64,000 bases of DNA from Rhexocercosporidium sp. MPI-PUGE-AT-0058. Taxonomy: Eukaryota; Ascomycota; Leotiomycetes; Helotiales. The stretch's first letter is position 1. The number at the start of each line of letters is the position of its first letter. Below, one piece after another: positions 32,549 through 45,810 of this stretch. Below the pieces are notes generated by a model. It made no database searches, was not told where the DNA came from, and saw only the letters and a list, made by a program, of their open reading frames with translations. The stretch spans positions 2,480,001-2,544,000 of the forward strand of contig JAGTJL010000006.1 of assembly GCA_020746875.1 (NCBI GenBank), in the 5' to 3' direction. The position numbers and the translations under genes were made by a program.

Positions 32549-35500
32549 CTAAGCCCAGATGACTCTGAACTTCTCATCGAACTCAGTTTTGAGCTTTCTG
32601 AACGCCTTGTACACATTCATCAACTTCTCATACTCCTCGTCATCCGTCGCACCAGTACCATTCAGGCCTTCGCCCTTGAGATACTCTTCCTCCGCAACAA
32701 GCGCATCTTCACCCGCATCCCAGTCATCTACAACCTTCTTCTTCTTGACGAGGGCTGGTTGGGCAGGGGCAGAATTGAAATTCTGGCTTGTTGTAGGTTC
32801 GGCGATGGATGCGGCGGCTACTTCGGCATCCTCATCGTTCTCAGCTGCGTCTCCAGAACCCATCACGTCAAGCATTTCTGGGTCGGCGTCACTGCCGAGG
32901 CCAAGATGGAGAGCGAGTGAAGTTGCGATGGTAGCGAGAACCATGGAGAAGTCGTTAAGTACGAACCAGACCTATAGTAATGTCAGTATACATGGTCGCT
33001 GCAGGCAGGGGTTAGCGGCTGGAGACGAAACTTACATCAGACTTGCGGATACCATTTGCCTCCTCGAGAGGAACAATGGATCCATGCATAAAGAAATCCA
33101 ACAAATATGAGTTCAAAGGAGTTCGTGTCTCATCTGGATGAAGTTCCAGATGAGGAATGACGGCGGACTCGAGGAAGACACCTTCACGGGTCGACGTGCA
33201 GAGATCTTCAATAGTTGTGAATTCGTCACCTAGACCGGAAAGGGCCACGAATGCCGATCGCGCGTGCGGTGTAGGTAGGGTGGGAAGGAATCCTGCGAGC
33301 GAGTCTTCGGCCTTAACACCGTTTGTATTTCCATTGGTAACTGCAGTGCCGTTGGCTCCGTTGGTAGGAGCAGGTGCGAGGCCGACAGGAGTCTTTGTAA
33401 GAGGCAAGTACCGCTCATCTTCCTTGGCATGCTGAGCAGCAAAAGTCTTCACGTAGGTGGTGAAAATATCTAGGGTGTCTTTGTTGTGCTTTCGTAGGAT
33501 TGTAGCGGCCTCTTCGGGCATCGGTTCTAGATAAACGACGGATGGCGAACGATTGATCTTCTCTGCTTCTTCGGGATCATCAACCTCGCGAGTTACTCGG
33601 CGACCGAACAAATGACTGAGAACCAGCATCATCTTCTGTAAAACCATGTCCGTCTTGGTGTCGATATCGGCACAGAGAACATGGAAGTATCCGCCCTTCA
33701 GAAGAGCTGCACAGAAGTTAGCTTCAGACACTTTCAGTACAGGGAGATTGACCTACCATGGAATGCAAAACTGGAGTTCTCCGTGAAGTACAGATGTGAC
33801 ACACAACTGGTAAAGTTGACTGGTTCTCCTCGTGGACCTAGCAGTTCGTTGCGACGCAGATATTCAATAGAAAATCTCAAATGGTGCAGTACTTGCTCCT
33901 TGAAACTCTGACCACCCATGTACAGTCTCGGCTGGGAAAGTAGGGAGTTGATAGCCTTAACCGCATATGGCGAGCTCTTCGAATCATTCAATAGAGTGAA
34001 CAAACGCAGAACAAGAGTCGTCGTGATAGGGAAATGTCCAGTCATCTCGGGAAGTCTGGAGCTGAGCAGTCGGCTAGCTCTCTCTTCCGAAAGACCTTGG
34101 AAAACTACATTACCAAGAAGATCGAAACCACGACGTCCAGATCGACCAGCAGCTTGACGGAAATTAAGAGCTGTCAAGTATACAGAATCGCCACTGAACA
34201 CGACGGTGGCACAGGGCATATTGATACCGAGACTGAGCGTACCAGTGGCAATGACGACTCTCAAGAAGCCCTTACGGAACAGCATTTCAACACACTGTCG
34301 GTATTTTCTGTTCATACCTGCGTGATGAACGCCGATGCCTCTCTTAAGCAGGTCGATCAACTCCTCTCGAATATGCTTCCATCTTAGTGAACGAACGTAC
34401 TCATCCAATTCGGCCTTTTGAAGTTTCTTCGGATTGGCGAAGGAGAATCTTGCTTGGGGAGCTTCAGGATCAAATAAGTCATAGATAGATGCACCGTCAG
34501 TAGCCTCGTCACGCATGCGATCGGTTTTGGATCCACCCTCATCGTCGTCGGCTTTCGTCTTCTTCACTGGCTTTGCGGGCTTTCTCGACTTCTTTTCTTT
34601 CAGTTCTAGATACTTTTCATATCCATCCATAAGCTTCTTCCAGGCCGGACCCTCCTTCCATTTTGTTTCTGCATCCACCAGCTGCTTCAAGACCGAAGCG
34701 GCAATTTCCTCGCACTGGTTCCTATCGTAGTTGAATAAAATGGCCGGAAGCGCACGACGTTTGTGCAATTGGTAAAGCAATGGCAGTGTGGTACACTTCA
34801 AGTCCGTAGGGTCGAAATTCTCAATGTCCGAGATGGATGAGGCGTTCGAGGATGGTATATCTTCCGGGGCCTCGATAGGTGCTGAATTACTCAACTCTTG
34901 AACAACCTTGTCGAATGGGGATGAACTATCAGCCATCCATTCGATCAGCACTTTCTTCAAGCCCTTCTCCCATGCGAAGATATCAGCTTTGCGAATGCAA
35001 GCTGGGAGGGCCTTGTCAGGATTCAGAGAGTCTGGGACCTGGTAATCCGCTGTTTGGAATTTGACCATAGCCTTCCAAAGCGTCAAGCAATCGCGAGGTT
35101 CGAAAGCCAGATCATCAGGCATGCCGCGAGATTTATCGACAAGACTTGCAACAGGATGGAAGGCCTTGAACCCAGCCAAACCATCGAGACCGAGACCCAC
35201 ACCATAAGACGTACCGAGTCCAGAAAATTTGAAGCTTTGTGGGGGGTCGTACATGTATTTCCGCAAATCGGAATAACGGGTTCCATGTTGAATCATTTTC
35301 AATTGCGAGCCTGAAGCCTTCTGGGTTTCGGTGAGCCAGTCATTAAATTGTCCTGGATTTCCCACTGTCGCAGATAGTGCGATTATCGGGCATGGGGCGA
35401 GGAGCAAGAGCTGTTCCCAAACCACACCATCCTCTGCATTTCCAATAGAGTGGATTTCATCAAAGATGATTCGACGAACCCGTGGTGCCCAAGACTTTGC

Positions 35501-38500
35501 ATTGGATGGAGAGAGCAACATGATCTGTAGAATGTGGGGAACAGTGACGAGAATCTGACATCCGGTTGAGTTATTCACTCGATAATCACGCGTGTGGATA
35601 GCCCAGACGCCTTTGCCTGGAACTGGGAATTTCTTTGAGAATCGACCTGCAAATTATCAGCTAAGTTATACCAGCTATTGGGGAATTACGAACCTTGCAC
35701 TTCAGCGGCAATCTGATTGACAAGTGCCTTCGTTGGTGCGACATAGACCAGGACACCATCATTGTCGGCTCTCAAAACTTGTTCCATGGCGTAGAAACTG
35801 ATGAACGTCTTTCCAGCGGATGTAGGAGCGACTACGAAGACACTCTTGTTGGAATCCAGCTGATCAAGGACATCGCGTTGCCATCCATCGGGGACGAAGC
35901 TGGAAACTCGAGGATCTGGTTTCGCATCGAGCATCCGGTCCATGTATGGTCCGCAGTAATTCAACTGGAACTCTGCTTGGGTGCCAACAATCCGTAAGTT
36001 CTGCGTCTGAACTGGATAGCGGAAGTTGAACGATAATTTTCGGTCTACTGGATTCGGATTGAAGCCTGCGAGAGCATCGGTGATACCCAACAAGGTACAA
36101 ATCTTGGTCATGATCTGAACAATCTCCTTCGATACTGGTGCCTTCGAAGTGCAGAGCGAGCGAATGGTGGTCCATATTAGTGCCACCACATGGTATCCTT
36201 GTGGCTTCTTGTCTGCCTTGCAATAAGTTGACCACCAGGTGAGCAAAGATTGTAGAATATAGGTGTAGACTTCTCCTTCGAGGTAGGTGGCTTTGGCAGA
36301 ATCCAAGCCATTCAGATAGTCCATGGTCTTGATGTAACGATCTTGATCATCTGAAATGACGTCGATGCCCTTCATCACAGTGGACCAAGCGTTGAGAGCC
36401 TTATCGGCCTCGTTTCCCCCTTTGCGCTCCTTATTATCTGCGATCATTTGATCTTTCTTCGATAAACCGGCAGCGGCAGCCTTCGTTCCTTTCTTCGCGG
36501 CACCTTTCTTGCTCAGAGTCTTGGGCTCTGGCTCCTCTTTCTTCGACTTGGCAGAAGGCTTTTCGGGTTTGTCCTCCACAATCTTCACCAGTGTCTTTGG
36601 ACCAACTGTGATTGTTTCAGCATCGAGGGCTTTTCCTTTTGCTCCCGTAAGACTGGCGGCATAAGAAGTCATCTCGTTCATGTAGAACTGGTTAGTACGG
36701 AGCGGATTTCTGTGATCTATTAGCAGCTACAGGAGAACATGGTAACAATCATGAGAAGCGTCGTATGGGTAACTATCACTTACCTCCATTTTGACACCTT
36801 TGCCGCAGGTGCGTATTTCGGGTTCAGGGGCTTGCGATGGTTGTGCCAGTGCGAAGTCTCACGGTAGATCTTCAGCGCACCGAGACGCGCAGGAAGCGAT
36901 GAATCAGCCTGTACATGAATACATTCCAGATGCTTGTCAAAGACAGGATTCGAAAATGCCAGGACTGCGAGGTCCTCAGAAGCTGGCTCGAAATCGGCTT
37001 TTGTTGCGGTACTTTCCGAAGACTCTGGATCAGTACTTCCTTCCAGAGACAGATCCTGGCCTGACAGTTCCTTCACCAAAGTTGATACTGCCTCCCAGTC
37101 TGGCAGAAGTGTTTTTGGAAGAACACCGTTGAATGACTTGTCACACATGGCTTGGATCACAGCTCGGAATAAACGGCCGTCGATGAGATCTATGGCGTCT
37201 GTCTCGATCTCCTCTTCATCCATCAACTCATTCCATTTGGGATTCTCAACTGCAAATTTGAAGATGTTCGATATGCGAGTGATGTACTCATCGACCTCTT
37301 CTTCGAAATCCTCGTCAAATGTAATCAATGGAAGCCTTCTCTGTGATAGCGGGATATTCTTGAGGATGATGCTGTGCAGCATGAATGCCGACGCCATGAA
37401 GATGTCCGAGTCTCCTTGCCTGATGATCTTCGAGACACCATAGATAGCGAGGAAATAGCTTTCACTGAGATCTTCTTCAGAGAAAGCTTCGCTGAGTTTC
37501 GCGAGGACTGAAGGCTCTAGCGTCGATTTTGCATCTAATGCCTCCGTGACACTTGATCCTTTGAGCAAATTCTGGGCACCTTGAGCCCGATTCATGAGAT
37601 CGGTAGCTATAGCTAGCTTCAATTTACTCGACGCTGTAAAACTCTCAATGATCATCGTGAAGACTTTCGAGTCTCTAAACTCAATGCGGTTGATGAGTGC
37701 CACATTCAAATTGTGTGTGTTGTACCACCATATCACGGTTCGTAAGGAGGCCTTTGCCACCTTCTCGTTGCGGTTATTTCCAGTGACCTCCTGTTGCGAT
37801 TCTCTGTGGGATCCATCGTGTGTCATCACAAAATAGATGGGCGTGGTGTTAAGGTAGTCTGAGAATTCATTCGAGTCCAGCGTTGGGAAGGTATTGATTT
37901 CTACACTGGGGCATGCCGAAGGAAGGTGGCGAGTTAGGTGACGTTTGATAATTGATCTTGCCAGCAGATATCGTGCCTCGTGTTCTGCTGGAACACCGGG
38001 TGGGATACATAATTGTGCATTCTCTAAGCAGTACATCAGCAAACATAGAAGAGAGAATGGTGGAGATAGTCTCACCCTCGAAGAAGGCAATGTGGAATTG
38101 GCAATGTCTCTTGATCAGATCCTCGAGGAATCTCTCAACGACATACACCGCATGTAGGATTTGAAATCCACCTGCAGATAGTCAGCATAAGATATTCAAC
38201 TCGGGCTTTCCAGTGGATTAGGTCGTCAAATCAGTTCCGGGATGAGGGTACCAGGCTCCCAAGACTTTATGGTCATGTGATATGTGCAAAACGACGTGGA
38301 CGACATCCCACCTCTTTCGCCGCATCTGTTGAGCAGCGAGCTCCCATCGTTCCAGAAAACCGAAAGGACCGGCCAACTGAGATGAAATAACGAACGTGAT
38401 GGTGGATATAAGAGCCAACTCGCAGAACCCGGGGGACAAGGGATAGGTATCGACAAGGGCAGTGGCGGGGTAGACGGTGAACCTTACCTGCGAAATCGAT

Positions 38501-38740
38501 TCTCTCGTCGGCGAAGCATTCTCGTAATAACGAGTCTCCTTCCACCAAAAACAACTCCTTGCCTGCGTAGTCTCCTACCAGATCAATCCACATGGGTCTT
38601 GTCCGGTCGTACCAGCTCAGGATGCCATCGCTGGCAACATCCTGTCCAGCTTCCCCCGCCATGGTGGCCATGGCGCGCCCCGTGATATTGGTTGCCTTAT
38701 CGGCGGGTGTGTCAGTTCCTGTAGTATTCGTAGTTTTCAA
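32549..38740 (-). CDS. Ski2-like DExH-box helicase, DDX60-like
   Basis: Seven exons: 38740-38488, 38171-38076, 38023-36784, 36709-35694, 35646-33757, 33706-33036, 32971-32549; 1862 residues. All phases close. Intron 1 is long (316 bp). Helicase motifs run in order: Walker A APTSAGKT near 824-831, APTKALVNQ, the DEIH box near 931-934, SATVG, then GIGVHHAGMNRKYRQCVEML, ATGTLSLGINMPCATVVF, and motif VI RQAAGRSGRRG. The N terminus has FLVEGDSLLRECF, reminiscent of a PIN-like nuclease start; that is inference. DDX60 in animals is a Ski2-family RNA helicase linked to antiviral sensing and ribosome-associated decay; a cytoplasmic RNA-surveillance role is plausible here. The C terminus is acidic with a Lys-rich patch. 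Confidence 0.9.
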
Positions 38741-40219
38741 AAGATTTAATCGTGGCCGGCGGTGCCTGTTCTAGTGGATCGCAGCTTGGTATTCTGGTTG
38801 TGGGCGTTGGTAGAATTCTGGGAATTGTTTGTGGTTTCTGTTTGAGGTTTCTGGATGGATGGTTTTTGAACATTTCCAAACGGCAAACTGGACTGACTAG
38901 AACCCCGCTACTGGGGCAGCCTTATCTTATCGCCACGTGAAAGTTAGTGTGGGCGCTAAACTATGTTGGGCTGGTGGGCTGTAAGCGAGCGTCTGGAGGG
39001 CGTTGGTGGATCCCCGAGCCCCCTCCCCTCCTTTCCCTTGCTGGCTAGACAAGACTTCCTCTTAGTCCTTGTTTGTACCACTTTAGTTCACATCATTATA
39101 GCTCAAAAAAACCGAAAGGGAAAAAACATCTTCAGATAAGCGAAACTACGAAAATGTGAGCAAGGGGGAGAGGGTCGGTCCATTTTCGGATAATGACGCT
39201 TTCCTGCAGAAGTTCTCCAACTATGTTTAGCCTTTGTGAGCTTTCTAGACAACTAGGGCTTCAAGATTGTTGTCAATCTGGATTCACTGGCGATCATTCA
39301 TCCAAGCTTTTCCAATATCGCGTAGCTTTAATTTATTGTTATTCAAAGCCAACGAGTCAATTAATCTTTTCCATGAGATGTGTCAACTTCCTAGTAAAGT
39401 GTTAATCCCCGCATTCCTACTGATACTTCCCTCATGCCCTACGCCGCTCATCATGCTCCAAAAGCCAAGGTTGCTTTTCAGCTCCAAATGACATCCCCTC
39501 CAGAAATTAGAATAATTCCAAATGAAGACGACCTATGAAGGATAGCAATCTACCGAATGGTTGGCATCCGAGAAAGGAAAATGAAAAGTAAGTTCTTCGT
39601 TGGTTGCAGATATATATGGTTTTCGCGTCATCCACGGCAAAAATTGAATGGAGGTTAGTCATGCTCCCTAACTAATCGCTCTGGTCTTGATTCCAGGTCC
39701 AGAATACCGCGATGGTTATTCTCGACCCCACTGCTCATATCACAGGATCAGATGGACTCTTTGCATCATGCTGTTGATGTCAGGGCATTGTATTAAGGGC
39801 AGAGGCCCTTTTCTGGGGGGAAGGAAGAAACAAACATGGGAAGAGAAAATTACAGCAGCATGAGACCAGGAACATGTGGCTTGAGTTTGAGCAGTGGGGG
39901 TGGATACTCTCCCACAGCTAGAGATGACAATTACAGATTATAATTCAAGACATGGATCATGGATTTCACTTCGTTATTTGGAACATGGGTTTGTCATTAC
40001 CCGAGCGAGCGGAGGGGGATCCCCCACTTTCAAGCCCTGCGAAGATAAAGGACTGCCAACTCGCATCATAGATGGAGATGGAGTCATGTATCGGCTGGCC
40101 ACGGAAGAACTTCTTGTAAGTTGAAGATACAACTGTATGGTCTTAGCTGTTACATATAATTATTGTGTCCGGTTCCAATTGCGCAGATTCAAACCACACG
40201 AAGCAACTACAATTTCACC
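38741..40219. other. Gene-poor spacer
   Basis: About 1.5 kb between divergent genes: the helicase (minus) and the dioxygenase (plus). Short open frames only, none with a domain. Confidence 0.5.
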
Positions 40220-41348
40220 ATGACTGAAGCGAGCTTCCCCATCATCTCATTCCAGAACTTCATCTCTGGCACGGAAGCCGAGAAAGGAGTAGTTGCTCAA
40301 GAACTATACAATGCTTTTCATACATTTGGTTGGGTTTACCTGAAAGATTTTGGTATCTCGGCCGATGACATCGATGAGATGTTTGCGGCGGTAGGTGCGA
40401 CGAAGCTTGATGACAAGAAAACAGAAATGCTGATGATCAAACAGAGTAAGAAATACTTTAACCGACCGCTTGAGCAGAAAATGAAGCAAACTCTCTCTGA
40501 TGCCGAGACTAATCAAGGCTACACGCCTGACGGCGCGGAAGCAAACGGTGGAACTGATCATAAGGAAGTGAGTCCCGCCCATTACTCTTAGTGGAGAATT
40601 TTCTAACACCCACCCCGTAGTGTTATGAGCATAGGAGATTCAAGAATGAACTCTGTCCAACTGATCAAGAAATGGAGGGGTTCAGAACATTAATAGACTC
40701 CTTCTACGAAGTCAGCACACGCCACTATCATCTATCTACCTCATCTAATCTCTCATCCAGAAATGCTTAAACCTCTCAATAGACGTCCTGAAAGCCCTCG
40801 CCCTAATCATGAATCTCGACCTCAACTACTTCACCTCCGCCCTCCAACGTGCCGACCCCCAGCTCCGTCTCCTCCACTACATGCCCATCCAGCGCTCCAT
40901 CGTCGAAAGCGCTGGCCACGCCCGAATCATCCCCCACACCGACTTCGGTCTCTGCACAATCCTCTTCCAAGACCAAGTCGGCGGCCTAGAAGTCGACCCC
41001 TTCCACACCGACAACTTTGTGCCCGCGACCCCGATCCGAGGAACATGTGTGATTAATGTTGCAGATTTGTTGCAGCGTTTATCGAATGATCGGTTGCGGA
41101 GCACGATGCATCGGGTGACTAGTCCGAAGTTGAGCAGTGACCAACTTGAGAAGACTGATGGAGATGGGATGTTGCCTGCTAGGTACTCGACTGCTTTCTT
41201 TGTGCATCCTAGTGCTGATGTGGATATTGAGCCGATTGTACTTGAGGGGGAGAAGGGTGCAAAATATGAGAAGGTCAATGCTGGAGAATGGAGAACGATG
41301 AATACAGCAAAGAATTATTCGAGTCTTCTTGGGGCTGTGAAGGTCTAG
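40220..41348 (+). CDS. Isopenicillin-N-synthase-like 2-oxoglutarate/Fe(II) dioxygenase
   Basis: Three exons (40220-40567, 40621-40710, 40761-41348) give 341 residues, the usual size. The N-terminal DIOX_N part begins FPIISFQNFISG and has FHTFGWVYLKDFGI and QGYTPDGAEANGG. The double-stranded beta-helix has the iron triad His205-x-Asp207 (IIPHTDFGLCTILFQD) and His263 (RLRSTMHRVTSP), and the 2-oxoglutarate anchor Arg287-x-Ser289 in ARYSTAFFVHP. ATG 40220 has a strong CACCATGA context; the frame further upstream has no ATG. Such enzymes oxidise small molecules in fungal primary or secondary metabolism; the substrate is not evident. The first 53 bp intron and second 50 bp intron are standard. Confidence 0.91.
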
Positions 41349-42402
41349 ATGTTATCTAATTTGAACTTATGGAAATATCGCAAACCTGTACCTGCCTTGA
41401 GTCATTTCGAGGCCCGCTCCGCTCCTCTAAATATCATCTGTCTCCTGAGAAAATGCAGAAGCTTTGGAGTTCATCTGGCGATTAATTGTTACTAGGTGAA
41501 TTAATTACAGCTTATTGTACGGTCTTTTATACGAGTAAGACCTTGAATTCATGGTTCTAGTCGAGTGATGGTGGCGAACTCCAATGTCAGCGAGCTTGAA
41601 ACAATGAGGCAACGCCGACGAACTGCCTCCCGCAACATAAGAGCTCAACACCTGCTTCTCACACTAAACAGTGACTTAGGTATTTGACTAAAATTATAGA
41701 TTGTATGAAGTGCTGTTTAAACCCTTCATTGGTACACCATGGTAAATGATCGACGTCGAATTCGCGGGGTAGAGCTTGTAGTTTGTAACGTGTGCTGAGG
41801 TACTGTAACACTATACGCATACTGTGCGATGATGAGTGTGCTGGAGTTTGTTCAGATAGGAGGTTGGATAAATGAATATTGAATGCAGCAGTGGGGTTGA
41901 GACTGATATCTGAGCAGTCCAATAAACACGAGACCACCTTCCGACAGATTGTACCAACTATTAGGGTGACGATTCTAATCACCCTCTCACATTTCTCTCG
42001 ATCCTCCCCCCCCCTAAAGCATTTTAGCTGGCACACAAGATTTTGAGACCGAAATTCCTCGGGAACCGTATCATTTACAGAACATGTGAATGATTGAAAA
42101 TGTTTGATAACCCAATTCATAAATCCATTAACTAGTTGGTGGCTGACCCAACCGATCTTTGCAGAAGTGGGAGGAGGTAGAAGATTACGCCTCCCCACGT
42201 TTATAGCAATTCTTCAAAGTCTAATCGTTGAACCTGGTCAATACTTGAAGCGTGCACGCTACGGTAGATAAGATATTAATTCTTATCATGACCAGGTATT
42301 CGAGACAAAAGTGACATAGAAAGTCTACAAAGCCGGTAGCAGATAGCTTTAACTCTACTAGTCGTAAGTCTAAAAGAACCTTCGAGGAGTTTTATACTCG
42401 GA
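41349..42402. other. Gene-poor spacer
   Basis: Contains a 179-codon minus-strand frame (41659-42198) that starts with GTG and shows no domain; rejected as a gene. The end probably includes the lost 5' part of the neighbouring transporter relic. Confidence 0.45.
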
Positions 42403-44138
42403 TTGACTAACCAACCCGAACAGCTACTCGGATATGATAGTTCCCTAATGGGAAGTTTGAATTTGATGCCGACATATACCTCCTACTTTACGCTCAACAC
42501 CGGCACAAAGTCACTCAACACTGGCATCGCATACCTCTGGGGAATAGTCTTAGTAGTTAGTGCCAGATTCCTCACAGACTGGAGAGGTCGTCGAGAAAGT
42601 ATCTTCTGGTCGTGTGTCATCACCCTCGTTGGTGCCGTGCTGATGAGCTTGGCTACCCACATCGCCATGTTCATCGTTAGTCGATTCATCATCGAGATAG
42701 GTCTCGGCATAGCAGCCACCGCGACACCAACGTATGTCGCGGAAACTTGTCCACCTAAGCATCGAGCCTTTGCTTTAGGACTGTACTATTTCTGCTAGGG
42801 TGTTGGGACTATGATTGCTGCTGGAATTTACTACCGAGTAAGTCCTGACAAATTTCCCCTCCAGATGCAGAAACTGATCTGCCGAAAGACTCAACACCTT
42901 CCATCAACTTGAGCTTGGAGAACCCCAGCTCTTGTTCAAGTTGGACCGAGTGTCATCACTGCATTGGTGCTTCTCTTCGTCCCAGAGTCTCCGAGATGGC
43001 TTGTCAGTCAAGATCGCCATTCGGAAGCTCTCGAGGTCCTTGCCATCGTCAATACTGGAGATAAGAACAATCCTCTCGTCGTAAGTCTTCACATCCCCAC
43101 TCCCTGTGCGTCCATATCTCTATGCGAATATGCACTTAAGACACATCAGCTTCTTCAATACCGCGAGATCACTGACACGATAGCCTGGGAGAAAGGTGAA
43201 GGAGGACAACTCAAATTAAAGCAGGCAATGACGAGCCCGCTCAACCGGAAACGTCTTATCATTGCTATCAGTATGTATCCTCGAAACAGTGATTGGTAGA
43301 TTGAAAGATGCATTCTGATGATTCAGGCTTTTCTGCAACGGTCATGCTTTCTGGAACATCGTGACATATTATTTCGGAACCATGTTAGAGCAAGCAGGAA
43401 TCACTGACCCAACCAAAAAACTGGAAATCAACATCATCCTCACTGCATGTTAAGTTTCCCTTGGTCCCGATTTTCAATCTGAATAATTATCCCCTCTCGT
43501 CATAAAATCATTCTATTAGAGCGGTTCCACATGTATTTACTGATTGCGCATAGGTCGTTCGTCATCGCTGTTGTCTCGTCCTACTTCGCCGACAAATTTG
43601 GCCCCAAATTACTTTGCTGCCTATCACTCGGAGGAGAAGTAATTGCCTTCTATCTCGTCGGTGGCCTCACAGCCGTCTACGGAAGCAGCACCCACACCTC
43701 CGGTATCTATGCTACAATCGCCATGATATTTATCTACAATGGGATGTACAGCTTCGGCATAACGCTGCTCACAGTCCTCTATCCACCTGAAGTTCTCTCA
43801 TACAAGTTTCGCGCTACAGGAATGGGTCTTTACACTATGCCGACTAAACTCTGCGGCTTGTTCGTCACGATGGTGTTCCCGTTGCTCTGGATGCTATTGG
43901 ATGGAAGACTTACATTATAAATGCTAGTTTTGATATCTTGATGATTTTTTTTGTGGTCTTTTATTGGGTGGAGACGAAAGGCTTGACGCTTGAAGAAGTG
44001 GATGAGCGGTTTGATGGTGTCAAACATTCGTCAGTGCCGGACTTGGAAGAGTTGAAGAGGGGCAAGGTAGATCTGGTTATCGATGGACTGGAGGTTATGA
44101 CCCATGTTCCAACTGTTCGATCTGGAAAGAAGGAATAG
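42403..44138 (+). pseudogene. Decayed MFS sugar transporter (lactose-permease-like)
   Basis: Pieces of a major facilitator sugar transporter follow in the correct order but in changing frames. They are LLGYDSSLMGSLNLMPTYTS, FLTDWRGRRESIFWS (the loop 2-3 signature), ATPTYVAETCPPKHRAFALG, LLFVPESPRWLVSQDRHSEA, TYYFGTMLEQAGITDPTKKL, SYFADKFGPKLLCC, YPPEVLSYKFRATGMGLY and VFYWVETKGLTLEEVDERF. A TAG interrupts at 42796-42798 and a TGA at 42910-42912, each at a position where tryptophan is expected. Frame changes are needed near 43345 and near 43880. The normal N-terminal exon is not found. Too many separate lesions exist to be a sequencing error; the gene is dead. Confidence 0.85.
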
Positions 44139-44622
44139 AAGCGAGGGGGTTTTGAATGATGGAATAAGATTCCACCATTCTCTTGCTGCCTGTTCAAGAG
44201 CTATCCGAAATTAATCTAGCGGCATGTATTCATGCTTGGATAGGACGATTGAAAGTCTTCTATCCTACAATAATGTTTCCTGGCCATCGGGCTCCGCTTT
44301 CATACTTACCGCTCTGTACATTGACTCTACTGGTGAGGCTGTTTATATTCTTCTCGATTAGACCTAGTCAGAACATCGAGTCTCCCTGCTACAATGTTTG
44401 GATACTATTTGAAACTGGTCGGGATATTTCGATGCTTTCTCGGCTTTGGAGTTCTTGTTCTTGAACTATCATAAGATGAGAAAGCGACTTCCCATGTAAA
44501 TAAACACTAGGCAGTAAGCTGTAGAATGCTAACCAGAAAGATAAACCTAGCAAGCGAAACAGGGAGTTTAAAACATAGTGATGACTAATTTTTATCACTC
44601 TTTCATAAGACGATTTTATCGT
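44139..44622. other. Convergent 3' spacer
   Basis: Between the transporter relic and the cupin gene; nothing recognised. Confidence 0.5.
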
Positions 44623-45317
44623 TCAATGGCTATGCGAGTGATCATGACTATGTCCGTGATCGTGATGGTGATCATGATCTGGCAAATTTGCATGCGTTGG
44701 ATCAATCCACTTGACGCCCTCTGGCGTTTCTACCGGCTTCAGATCCGGTAAATTGACAGCAATTGCCTCTCCATCACTCCTGCAAGAATGTCAGCATTCC
44801 GAGTGTTTACATCGAGGCCTTTCTAAGAAATTCAAAAATTCACCTCATCAAAACACACTCCAGCTTCTCATCCTCCAACGCATTAATCTCCTGATGCGGC
44901 ACATACGGCGGCACGAAAATGAAATCCCCCGGCCCAGCCTCAGCCGTAAATTCCAACTTCTCACCCCAGCGCATCCGCGCTTTCCCCTTCAACACGTAAA
45001 TCACACTCTCGAGATGGCCATGGTGGTGAGCGCCTGTCTTGGCGTTTGCTTCGATGGTTACGGTGCCTGCCCAGAGCTTTTGGGCGCCGACACGCGCGAA
45101 GTTTATTGCTGCTGCGCGGGACATACCTGTTGAGTGTTAGAGACGGGAATTCCTTTCGTGAGTTTGAGATAGGAGAACGGGATAATAAGGATGGAGGGAG
45201 AGACGTACCAGGGGTCTGAGCAGTTGCGGAATCTAGACTACCAGCTGGAATTACACGCACGCCAGTATGCTTCCAGTCGTCTGTTGGAGGTGCGGTTGGG
45301 GCTGCTGAGTCTGCCAT
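44623..45317 (-). CDS. Cupin-domain protein with His-rich C-terminal tail
   Basis: Three exons (45317-45209, 45126-44844, 44779-44623) give 182 residues. The single cupin domain shows motif 1, GAHHHGHLESVIYVLKGKAR, and motif 2, AGPGDFIFVPPYVPHQEIN, with the three His and one Glu that normally hold a divalent metal. After intron 2 the protein runs through NLPDLKPVETPEGVKWID and ends in an unusual tail with ten histidines and five aspartates in 17 residues (HDHHHDHGHSHDHSHSH). The tail lies in the last exon and depends on the second splice, which restores codon phase. The family often binds small ligands or acts as an isomerase or dioxygenase. The tail may store or deliver nickel, zinc or another metal; inference. 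Confidence 0.87.
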
Positions 45318-45810
45318 GTTGAATATTGAATGTTCGTCAGAAGTGCAGAGGTTTTAAAGCAATGTTTGAAAGCTCTTGGAAGTTTATATGAGGCTAAGAA
45401 CCATGGACGCTTATAAGAGCGGAGTGAAAGTAGAAGAGCAATACTATAGAGATAATGCGTGCACACAAGTGAAGTAGGATGAGTGGAAGAGGTGGAAAGA
45501 CAGGCAGTTACCCCACTCTCCGAGGTGACCATTACCCCGCTACGTCACGTGATGTTTTCGATATTGTTCATAAACAACCGAGAAGAGATGCGTTTTCCAT
45601 AGCTTGAATAGCTTGAATAGTGTATTTGCCCTATAGAATACTACGAAGACGTTGATCTCGTTTTGCTAACGTATACATGTCTTTTACACGAGTAAATTCA
45701 TGAACGAGATTAATTTTTCTAACTTTTGAGTCATTCTCTTCATCCCTCAGTCCATCCATTCATCCGCCTCTTTTCTCTAGCACTCCTGAGGACAATTCCC
45801 GGTTCCCAAT
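45318..45810. other. Intergenic spacer
   Basis: Promoter side of the cupin gene and 3' flank of the esterase; nothing else seen. Confidence 0.5.

Noticed and set aside
41659..42198. 179-codon minus-strand frame
   Set aside because: Begins with GTG, not ATG, with no recognisable family; likely chance frame in a relic-rich spacer.
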